NCBI GenBank assembly: GCA_037576215.1
Contig: JBANDB010000003.1
Coordinates: 1,364,001-1,428,000 of the forward strand
Direction: 5' to 3'
DNA from: Armillaria gallica
Taxonomy: Eukaryota > Basidiomycota > Agaricomycetes > Agaricales > Physalacriaceae
DNA: 64,000 bases
Shown: positions 10,102-19,500 of the stretch, piece by piece
Layout: every line of letters starts with the position of its first letter
How positions within the stretch are numbered: position 1 is the first letter of the stretch
The notes under the pieces: model-generated
Databases searched by the model: none
What the model was told of the DNA's origin: nothing
Seen by the model: the letters and a program-made list of their open reading frames with translations, nothing else
Made by a program: the position numbers and the translations under genes

Positions 10102-10958
10102 GTTTTCCTTGTCCTCCTGTCACTTCCTTTTCCTATTCGTGAACTGTTTGAGGTTCAGAAAGCTTCGCTTTGTTGGTGGCATTCACTACTAGGTATTTGA
10201 TGCGTTGTATGTGCAAGACGAGGGCAAGAAAGTTAAAATTTGATCAGATGTAATATTAAAAATCTATCAACTCATTATGGAGACACAAAAAAAATAATCG
10301 GGCTCTGAGCGATCCTCAAGGGTACTCCATTTGACATTTCCTCAGAGCCCTTTTCGCCGAAAATGCCTTGTACGGGTAGTTGATAGACGAATAGTGTTTT
10401 TGTCACTGTTTGTCACAAAATATCACATGAAAGTCATGTGATGACCCCGTTCCCACCTGAGCCCTACCTTAGAAGAGAAAGTTCGCTACCATTGCCCTTG
10501 TGATTCGACTCAAGATTGATATTGACTTGCATGATATTAGGATCATTTAGAGCTATATCTTGCTTGCACATATTTTATCTTGGACAAAACTTCACTCACA
10601 TCTGGAGCACCAGCACCTCTTAACTCACATAGAGTTCCCCAACCGAATCCGCAGCTAGGATTTCGACACCAAATAGTTTGCGCCGCATCTAGGTCACCCC
10701 CGCTCAGCATACATCCATGTTTATGCATCTTTTCCCTTCCAGGAAAGTTTGCGTACATACTTTGAGCCTCTGAACAGCCTTCAGAGAATCATAACAAAGT
10801 GTAGCGATACTTTGCTACACCACCAGGAAGCTACAGTCATCGCACGGAGGTGCAAGACTAGACTCGCTAGAACCTGCCTTCAGATTCTGTGTTTGACTAC
10901 ACTCGCTGTTACAGGTCTTGTGTTTTCTGCCTGCAGGAGTCTTTAGGTTCATCAGCAG

Positions 10959-11860
10959 AGAAATGCAAGTTCGAGACCTTAGAGACAGAATACCTTGGAG
11001 TCATCATCAGCGAAGGCAGCATTCGCATGGACCCAGTCAAAATCCAGGGGATAGTGGAATGGCTTGTACCAACCAAGAAACAACAGCTACAGTTGTTCCT
11101 AGGCTTCACTAACTTCTACTGACAATTTATAAAAGGATACAGCAAAATTGTGAAGCCAATGACTCAGCTAATGGGGAACAATCCATGGAAATTGGGGGTG
11201 GCACAGCAGAATGCTTTTGACCAATTAAAGATGCAATTAGCAGAAGATGTGGTATTAGCAATACCAACAGAAGAGGGCAAATTCCACATAGAAGCAGATG
11301 CTAGTGAGGGGGAAATAGGCACCATTTTGTCACAAGAACAAGGTGGAAAATGGCACCCCATCACATTTTTATCCAAAGCACTCACAGTCATGGAATGAAA
11401 CTATGAAATTTACGACAAAGAACTACTCGCTATCATGCTTGCCCTCGATGAGTGGAGACACTACCTAATGGGGGCAGCTCGGGATTTTGAAATCTGGACA
11501 GATTATCAGAGTCTCCAGTACTTCCAAAAACCCCAAAAGCTAAACTGATGACAAGCATGTTGCGTAACTGAGCTGGCCAAATACCACTTCTCTCTTCACC
11601 ACAAACTGGGCATAGCAAACAAAAAGGCTGACTTGCTTAGCCAATGGGCAGATTATAAGCAAGGCAAAGAAAACAACGACGAAATTGTAGTCCTCAAACC
11701 CAAACACTTCTGAGCAATGCTCATGCCCACAATAGAGGAAACGCAGATGAAGATCAAGCAGACCACACTCGACCACCACCTATGGGACAAGCACATCTCC
11801 GGATCTCTTAACCACAGGGACCGAGGAATGAAGACAGAGAATGGACTGATCTATTATGAT
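10959..11860 (+). pseudogene. RT thumb and RNase H, chromovirus copy 1
   Basis: Continuation of pol after A0. It starts with EKCKFETLETEYLGVIISEG, then the thumb block LQLFLGFTNFY, a stop (TGA, about 11119), and KIVKPMTQLMG. RNase H motifs follow: HIEADASEGEIG (catalytic Asp), a [19 protein letters not shown] block with the Glu, and [14 protein letters not shown] with the third Asp. Several TGA codons interrupt the reading (after TVME, after QKLN and further on). It aligns residue by residue with copy 2 (39047-39712). The RNase H would degrade the RNA strand during reverse transcription. Confidence 0.85.
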
Positions 11861-12302
11861 AACTGAATCTACATTCCCTGTGACCATACACTGAGAGGAG
11901 AGGTCATTGCACAGTCTCATGATCACATCATGGCAGGACACCCAGGTGTCAAAAAGACCAAGGAACTCAGTCTACGAGAGTATTGGTGGCCCAAGATGAA
12001 GAAGGACATAGAAGCCTATGTCCACACTTGCGAAACATGCCAATGAACCAAGTCGAGCACTCAAGCAAAAGCAGCACCACTTCACCCCAACACCATACCC
12101 TCCAGACCATGACCTCACATTGCCATAGACATGGTCACTGGTCTACCAATTTGCAATGGCTATGATGCCATCATTATGATCGTTGACCATTTTTCCAAAG
12201 AAATCATTCCTATCGCATGTTCCACAGAGCTCTCATTGGAAGGATGGGCAAAGATCCTACATGATGAAGTCTATGCCAAACACGGAATGCTGCTGTCAGT
12301 GG
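11861..12302 (+). pseudogene. Integrase N-terminal and first catalytic block, chromovirus copy 1, cut by E
   Basis: The zinc-binding HHCC module is visible (HDHIMAGHPG ... HTCETCQ), with a TGA directly after CETCQ. The core then begins with DMVTGLPICNGYDAIIMIVD, which contains the first catalytic Asp. The reading continues to KHGMLLSV at 12302, where insertion E starts. Copy 2 has the same segment uninterrupted at 38346-38711. Confidence 0.85.
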
Positions 12303-15106
12303 TGTTGGGAAATTAAAAGAGAAGTAATTCCCAATTTAGTACAGAAAATTAATTCTGCACTGCTGTGTGTAGTTTGAAGAGGTCAAGCACAAATGCTATA
12401 GGTAATTGACCAGTTAAGGGTTGATCTGCTAGTTGGTAGATAAGAGGTTTGGTGTGGAAGTGTGTAGTTTTAGTTTGGGATGGGTGGTTTCGGTAGGGGA
12501 AGTGTATGAGCGAGCTTGAATGTGAAATCACCTGTTGAAAGATTGGTGCGTCACGAGCAAGCCTATTATGAATATATGAAGGATTGGTGTGTCATAAGTG
12601 AACCTAATCTGATAGTTCAAGCAAGCCTGAATGCAAATTACCTGTTGAAAGATTGGCACATCACAAGTGAGCCTAATCTGAATATATGGAGGATTGGTGC
12701 ATCACAAGCAAACCTAATCGAAGAGTATGAACGAACCTAAATAAGAAATTACCTGTTAGAAGATTGGTGTATCACAAGTGAGCCTAATCTATATATATGA
12801 AGGATTGGTGCGTCATGAGCGAACCTAATCCGATAGTATGAATGATTGGTGCATCATGAGCAAGCCTAATCACAGTTATATAGAGGCTGAAGAGTCTGTT
12901 AAGGAGAAGGTTTTGTGTGTCTGTTGTCTGGGGTGAAATCTGCTTGGATTGCTCCTCTACTAATCACATATTTATACTATTCTACAGTTTGTCCCATATT
13001 TGGTAATATTGGTGCCTGGCTGTACTGACCTAGTCATAGAGCATACATTCCTAGTCATATTGCACATCCATAAGTCACATTGCATCTTCATCTTGTGGCA
13101 GATAGGTCTGTTCTGGTATAGATGAGTCATGCCATATGCTGTTCTAGTCATAACTAGTCACAAGCCTATGCCCCGTGTCTTCATCATGATTGTCGAACCC
13201 TCATACCTCAAGTCCTGGCAACCTGACTGCAACATGGGACTTTGGCTTGTTGAGGCCTGCCCCAAACCCAGCTTTCTACTAAGATATGTTATTGAATCTC
13301 TATTATTTGTTTAGAGCCACTGTGATGGAGCAAAATACTGTTTATGAGTGCCATAAAGCTTTGTTCTGTTACTTCTGTAAGCCATGTAATGGACAGGTAG
13401 GGACTCTCATAATTTAGGTGATTATTGTTAATAGCTGTCATTACTGGCAGGAGACAGGGAGAGATATATATTCTGGTTCTTATGTCCCTGACTCAGATAT
13501 CTGACATGGTAGGCTGCTATGGTCATCATTTGAACTCTGATAATTTCTATAAGACTTACATCCATTGACATTCAATGCTTATTGTCAACTTGTTGCTCAA
13601 TCATTGCTCATTGCTTGATACTCGTGTTGTTGCTATAGCATGGATAAGTAGTCTCAGTTGAAGCTCAGTTAGGAGCCAGTCACACCAATGATGTGCTGTG
13701 AGGAGAGTAGAGGCTTGGTAGAGGCAGCAAAATTGAAACTTACCTGGCTTGCACCATGGTATGGTAATGGCTGTTTATGACATGGTAACTGGGTAAGCAT
13801 GTCATAGCTGGATTGTTAAAGTCAAAACCATCTGGAGCACCTCACATGCTGTCATGCAGTGTCATCCCATCTTCTTGCTTGTCATCTCAATGATCCCCTT
13901 CTTGGACATTATGACTATTAGTTCATTTCCATGTTTTAGTCATTATTTATGTTTAAGGATGTGCATTGTACTGCTACATATACAACCATAGACTGTATAA
14001 CAATTATTGGCCATGGTACGGTATGGTTGATGTCATATCCACACCATGTCCATACTGTTGTCCATATACAGATATCTGGTGCCAAAGGGTGAGTATTATG
14101 CACTTTTTTTAGGTCATAAGTACTAACCTTTATGATATAAGATAGTCTTCTGTCCCTCCCTCAACAACTGTATTCAAACCACATGAATACAGCCATTTTT
14201 TAGGTTATTAAAGTTGACCACAGTACAGACCCATATTTGTATACACCATACATAACTACCATACTACAGGTATGGTGCACATCCCTACTTATGTTTCCTT
14301 GCTTCCTCAGACTTTAAAGTAGTATGTATACCTCATATTTTGTACTCATCGCCTCAGTTTGTTGCTCTACATGGACAGAGAAAGGCTGAGTTCAGCTATT
14401 CTGTATTTCTTGCATTATTGCCTTACTTACATCTCATAGCATAGCATGGCACATATTCTTACAGGCAATGTCATCAGCTTATTGCTCTACATGGACAGAG
14501 AAAAGCTGAGCATAGCACATTTTTGCATAAATGGTCTCCTTGTTTCTAACTGCTGGGGAAAGGCTTGAGCCTTGTCAAAGCTTCATAATAAGCAAATTAT
14601 GGCATAGTCAGTACATGTATATGTTTTACCTGTCCTTGGATAGTCTCTTGGCTTCTAATCCTACCTGTTAATTTGTCATTTGATGTTTAATGCTGCACAA
14701 TGCTTGTTGAACTTGCTCAATACTCACTTTGTAGTCTATGGCATGTGCAGTTGGTGAACAGTCTATGTTCAGTGACTAATGGGTGCCAGCCATGCCAATT
14801 ATGTGTCATGAGGGGATTGCAGAGGCAGCAACACAGTGAAATTAAAGCTTGTCACCATAGAGAGGTGGCAGTGCAATGAAATTCAAATTCAGCTTATTGT
14901 GTCAGCTACCTGTCTTAATATATAGATATATAGATGTTACATGTTTTCTAGTCATGTCAAGTCATATCCCATATCATCCAGTCATTCCTAGTCAGATTAC
15001 ATGTTGCCTAATCATCCTAAGTGCAATGGCTTGATTGCATGCATGTGATCCTGCACCTTCTATTTCTAGTGTTATTTTCTATGATTCCATATGAATTCAG
15101 ACCTCA
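12303..15106 (+). repeat. E: 2.8-kb non-coding insertion in integrase
   Basis: It separates the two halves of the copy 1 integrase core. Its outline is TGTTGGG...CCTCA with GTGG (12299-12302) on the left and GTTG (15107-15110) on the right. A longer near-duplicate TCAGTKGT is also possible, so the ends are not certain. It begins with a hairpin (TTGGGAAATTA / TAATTCCCAA, about 12306-12335). A tandem array lies at 12524-12870. Two long diverged direct repeats lie at about 13560-13760 and 14690-14860 (each with a ...TGTGAGG... / GAGGCAGCAA block), and a short one (TTGCTCTACATGGACAGAG) at about 14359 and 14480. No ORF is convincing. The class is undetermined; a long solo LTR is one option. Confidence 0.55.
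12524..12870 (+). repeat. Degenerate tandem repeat inside E
   Basis: The core GATTGGTGCRTCACRAGC followed by AARCCTAATC recurs about eight times, alternating with TATGAA/TATATGAAG spacers, with periods of about 40-70 bases. Short in-frame peptides here (DWHITSEPNL-like) only reflect the repeat. Confidence 0.7.
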
Positions 15107-16161
15107 GTTGTTATCTCTGACTGAGGAACGGTGTTTGTCTCCAAGTTCATGAAAGACCTCTATGATTTTCTCCAAATCAAAGCCAATGCGTCTACCACCT
15201 TCCACCCTCAAACAGATGGACAGACAGAACAAGTCAACCAGGAGGTCGAGAAATACCTCTGAATCTTTGTCAATCATCTTCAAAACAACTGGGCAGAATA
15301 GTTGTCACTCACTGCCTTCACTCATAACAATCGCGTCCATTCAGCCACTGGCAAAAACCCTTTTGACATCAACTATGGTTACAATGCCCACATTTTACCA
15401 GGAGCCAAACCCCAGACATCCTTCCAAATGCCAGTTTCAACCACATTCATCTCCAAAATGCAGGAAATCCATGCCGCCACAAAGTGGTTGCTCGAGAAAG
15501 CTGCCAACCAAATGAAAGCCCAGTATGACAAAAAGAAATGCCCGGTGATTGATTATCAAGTAGGAGACAAAGTCTGGCTCGATACAACCAACCTGCACCT
15601 ACCTTGCCCAAAGAAGAAGCTCACAGACAAGCAAATGGGCCTCTTCCTGATCATCGCAAAGAAAGGAGCCTCCACGTACACTCTCAAACACCCTACAAAT
15701 TGGCACATTCACCCAACGTTCAATGAAGCACTTCTCACTCCATACACACCACCAGCCTTCCCAAATCAAGAACAACCACCACCGCCACCACCTGATCTTA
15801 TCAATGGCGCTGAACACTACAAAGTCAAGAAAGTTCTTGACAGTAGACATTGCAAGGTTAGAGGAAAGCCAGGGAACCATGGCATCGAGTCACCAATTAC
15901 TTCATCAAGTGAAAAGGCTATGGACCAGAATCAAACAGCTGGGTGCAGGAGGACAACATGGACACTGACAAATTAATCAAAGATTTCCTTTCCAAGCACG
16001 TCAACCAGATTGCCAGTAGAACACCGGATTGGCATTTCTATATCGACCCATTTACAGGAAAGAAGGTGTGGTATGACCAAGAAGAGGCATGGGATATGTT
16101 CAGATGCCCAGATCCTGAACAAGAGATGAGAGGACCCTCCAAACTGACAGGCATACTATAA
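15107..16161 (+). pseudogene. Integrase C-terminal half and chromodomain, chromovirus copy 1
   Basis: It resumes with the second catalytic Asp region (VVISD, then TVFVSKFMKDL) and HPQTDGQTEQVNQEVEKYL, which includes the Glu. A TGA follows EKYL. The GPY-like module (KVWLDTTNLHLPCPKKKL ... KGASTYTLKHP) is clear. The chromodomain begins at HYKVKKVLDSRHCKVRG (about 15818), shifts frame, and ends with NSWVQEDNMDTDKLIKDFL. A tail of about 50 residues (HFYIDPFTGKKVWYDQEEAW) runs to the TAA at 16159-16161. The chromodomain probably directed integration to marked chromatin, as known for chromoviruses. Confidence 0.88.
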
Positions 16162-16196
16162 CAGCAGTTGGGATGCCTGCCTTAACAAGGAGGTAA

Positions 16197-16542
16197 TGTT
16201 AAGATTTATTTATTTTTCTTTATCTAAGCACCTCTTATCTTATCTTCAGTGCTTATCTTATCTTATCCATAGGATCTGTGATTTTGCAGAGTCCTGACAT
16301 TGCAATACAGTCACCATTGCTCACCTTGTGATATTTCTACTTCTTCTTTGCAACAGTGCACTTATTATTAGACCCCTCACTTTAGTATATAAGTACTGTA
16401 GCTCAAGCTGTATATTCCCTAGCTTTGAGCTAAAGTTTATTCATACTGAACACATTCATTCTCACTAAGCATTAATAACCTTAGTCCAGAATGTCCTTTC
16501 ATCATGAGACTCAATGGTGACTGTACAAATGTGATACAGCCA
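16197..16542 (+). repeat. 3' LTR of chromovirus copy 1, lacking its last 33 bp
   Basis: It starts TGTTAAGATT after a purine-rich tract (AACAAGGAGGTAA, about 16184-16196). The 16290-16542 part aligns with 1-255, including TATATAA and AGCTTTGAGCTAA. The homology stops at GATACAGCCA (16542). The last 33 bases present at 256-288 are replaced by unrelated sequence, so the 3' end was deleted or displaced. Confidence 0.85.
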
Positions 16543-19500
16543 ACTGTCTGGGACCATAGCTTGATGGTCGTATACCATATACGGTACAGTGTGCAGCCCT
16601 ACTCAACTCTGTAACTCGCACTCTTCCTCCCAAGCTCATTCACCAATGAGCTGTAGCCAAGTTTAGGGATCTTCTCCAACATGTACAGACTGAAGAGAAT
16701 CTGTCAAAGCTAAAGCAAGATCTGGAAGAGCTTGAGTGCATCTTCAATATTTTATACTCATAGATGTGGTGATCTGATAGCACCATGCATTACTAGGGTG
16801 TGTCACAATGCAGAGGCTGGTCCAACAATCTTACCCTCTTGGCCTGTTGGTGCAAAAGGCCAGCATAGAAAGGTTAGACTTACCACAGCTCATGAAGATC
16901 AACTTTCCTCAAAGTGTGTTTGACTCAATGACTCTGATGGCAATGAACATAGACTCAGAGGGGATGAATCTGGTCAGTGTAAATGTCATAAATGTGGAGG
17001 AAGAGGGTCATTATGCTACAACTTGTGGAAGATGTAAGTAGCCTTAATTGCTAAGATCCATTGTATCACAATTGTCAGAACAATGTTCTGTTATGTACCA
17101 ATTCATTAAGCAATGAATCATGCTGAAAGACTGTTCCAACCTATGATCTAGTACAAAAGTTGATGGCCTACCTGAGAGATATAGCTAAACCACAAGGGCA
17201 CCTTGGTACCCTGAACTTCCTGGTGGGGCAGGTGATTTGTAATGATGCTCCTGGGGGAGCTAAATAGATACAGCCAAATTATGTGTAGAAACATTCATAT
17301 TTGTCATTCAATAACTAAAGAAAATACATTTTTGTCCAATGTTGCAACAGTGCAGATATCTAAGACATTTTTGGTTGTAATAAAATTGATAAATTTACTG
17401 AGAGTGAACATACTATGTTCTGGAGATGTATGGAGCACCCATGGGGAGACAAAGCCTATTTGAGTGGGGAGACTTTCTCTTTCATTTTACTCTCATTCAG
17501 ATGCAGTTTCATGTTTGGTTGTGTGGATTTCTTCCTTTATGACCACTCCAGTTACAGTGTGCTAGCATGCAGCTCTTTGCCATTATAAGAGCAAGTACTG
17601 TTTTTCTCACTCAGTCCTTGCAGTACAAAGACTATATGCATATTGGAGCTTCCACATGTCAACAAAGATATATTCCAAGTCTCCTTGGAATGTTAATAGT
17701 CTGCCAGCACTAAGATGATCATATAGCTTCATTCACAATGCTTGATCATGAAATCTTTTCATCAAAAGCCATCATGATATATCCAAAGGTGTCACCATCG
17801 TGGTAGCATATTATCAGCTCAGTTGTCTCATCAAGCATGGTCAAAATAGTAGGTGGAGGCAACATGATGGATACAGAGCTGAGGGTCAATGTCCTGAGTA
17901 TTTTTATGTTCTCTGTGTTAGGATTAGCATGAGCTGGGCTAGCAAGTTCCGAGTCCTGTGGTCCTGAAAGTTTGAGTAGCTATGTATATTCATTACCTCT
18001 GACATTCTCTCAGCATGTCCTTGGCATTATCTGGTATTTGAGCATTGATGCTCTTGGACTGTCATTTTCCTTTATACATGTGTTCTTTATGGTCTTTTCT
18101 GTTTTTCATGTTTCTAGCATCACGTCTCTACTGTTTGGGCTGCTGCTTTTTTATCAGGTTATGATTATAAATTAAAAGTCTCTGAAGCCCTAGCCTGAGC
18201 TTCGATCAATGTGACTCTTACTACTACTACTTTCATTCTAGCTATTGTCATCATTAGGCTTATATACCTATGAACATCATTCTTGTCTGATTCCATTGAT
18301 CCCAAAGCCTTCTTCCTCTGAGTTAACAACCAAGATGGGCCAGACCATATCTTATTTTGATGTTACCATGCAGAGATCCATACCTGCACTGATCTTACCA
18401 TGCTCCACTTTTTCCAAATGATTTTTATAAGGCAAATAGCCTCTTTTCAGTCAGACCTTACATTCATGCAGTTCTCCATCTCACATCTGGTATAGAGTAG
18501 GGCATGATGACAGAAGCATATTGCTAACTTTACCTTGTGTACTATGTGGTATGTTGATATTCTTTCATTTGATGACAGTCTTCTAAATCACTATACCATA
18601 GTTTCAATTGTATTTCTGTGTATTGTAATTCAAAAGTTCTCAACTCTTCTGTGTGCATTTTACTTGGCCAAGTTGCACTGAAGAATCCATATTTTGGCAT
18701 TGTGTGCTTCTGTTTTTTGTTCCACTACTGAAAAGCTATGCTTACCATACAACTGGTTTCTGTGATGCCCATGACTGTTTGATCAACAGCTCTGCTCACA
18801 CTTTTTTGAACTCTAATTGCTTCTGACCTGTTTCCTATCCCACCATTTTCAGTGCAGTGTAACTTGAGTCACATCATATATATCCCACTGTACAGACATC
18901 CATGTTGTGTCAGTTGAGTGCAAGGCTCCAAAGATCTAAGGCCCTTGTAAAGATGTTGGACCTCTGCATGAAGTGAAAGATGACATTCACTACCACTGGG
19001 GAAGATGTGCTATTTTCCTTGTTGCTGGTTTTTGTTATATAAAGTGATGGGCCATTGCAGGACATGGCATATCCAAGCCAAGAGGTTGGCTCAGGTGGGC
19101 TGCTCTGCATGGGTGTGGCACAAAGCTCATGTTCAGTGCAATGACAACATGGTAAATTGATATCCAATTATGACATGGAGTTTTTCTCACTATAGTAACT
19201 AATACTGATCAGTTGATATCACCATAGCTTACACATTTGAATATGAAGAAAGAGCACTGATTTAAACTTGCTAACTATAAGTAGTGGGTGCATTCAAAAG
19301 GAACAAACAATCCAACTCCCAAGCACAAGTCAAATGAAGCTTTTCAATAAGGTGCAGATATATCTATAAAGGGGGTCAGGACAGTCATCTGCAATGACAT
19401 AGAGAACCTACTTCAACTATACTCTTCAACAACCCAAGACCTTCATCTGCTCCCTACTCGGTGTCTCATTAAGACATTGAACAGTGTAAATGTCAGTCAA

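Larger units (their letters stand above)
7683..10182 (-). pseudogene. DDE transposase with two small introns and three nonsense codons
   Basis: Cut-and-paste transposase. I model three exons on the minus strand: 10182-10102, 10051-7881 and 7830-7683. The two 50-bp GT-AG introns keep the frame. The start is ATG at 10182 (MPPTKRSFLNLKQF). One frame then runs to the TAG at 7683, broken only by TGA 10120-10122, TGA 9680-9682 and TAG 8177-8179. The N-terminus is Ser/Pro/Lys-rich. The catalytic triad of a DDE_3-like core is visible: Asp in WFHDESTFYAHD, Asp in VFVYDNATTH, and Glu in ELNFIEQCWGYAK. A Cys cluster, DCCCRRMLYNEPDF, precedes the last motif. Close relatives are, from memory, common in basidiomycetes. 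The nonsense codons make this copy inactive. Confidence 0.85.
7526..10469 (-). mobile_element. Tc1/mariner (IS630)-superfamily-like DNA transposon nested in A0
   Basis: Inverted repeats of about 31 bp face each other at 7526-7556 and 10439-10469, both starting AGGTAGGGCTCAGGT and ending in GGGGTCATCA with one mismatch. They are flanked by TA (7524-7525 and 10470-10471), the duplication expected for this superfamily. The match continues weakly outward (CTTTCTC...TA), so the true ends could lie up to 25 bp further out. The only gene is the transposase on the minus strand. A perfect 10-bp inverted repeat, GGGCTCTGAG (10300-10309) and CTCAGAGCCC (10341-10350), lies upstream of the gene. Confidence 0.8.
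6624..10954 (+). mobile_element. A0: LTR-like element, family A, carrying a Tc1/mariner-like insertion
   Basis: Ends TGATGAGCCT...TTCATCA. The target duplication is GCGG (6620-6623) on the left and GCAG (10955-10958) on the right, differing only by a CpG-to-CpA change. The first 30 bases match the left end of A1 (29109) and the right end of A2 (43788) in orientation. A TATAAAAG lies at 7098-7105. Subtracting the nested transposon leaves about 1.4 kb, close to the 1.6-1.7 kb of A1 and A2. I read it as a solo LTR. No ORF belongs to the A0 arms (6624-7525 and 10470-10954). Confidence 0.75.
1..16542 (+). mobile_element. Ty3/Gypsy chromovirus, copy 1 (decayed, nested)
   Basis: Degenerate LTR retrotransposon with the order LTR, gag, protease, reverse transcriptase, RNase H, integrase, chromodomain, LTR. 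The 5' LTR starts outside the window and ends at 288; the 3' LTR occupies 16197-16542. Homology to the copy on the minus strand at 36794-54926 runs through gag and pol. Three foreign blocks break the coding sequence: 1079-2753, 6624-10954 and 12303-15106. Removing each rejoins the reading frame or the homology. Many in-frame stops and some frameshifts show it is dead. The chromodomain after integrase is the basis for calling it a chromovirus (Tf1/sushi-like group, from family knowledge). The 5' target duplication lies outside the window, so the insertion site cannot be checked. Confidence 0.93.

Noticed and set aside
12524..12870. Possible CRISPR-like array
   Set aside because: Repeats are degenerate with variable period and repeat-like spacers, and the context is eukaryotic retrotransposon sequence without cas genes.
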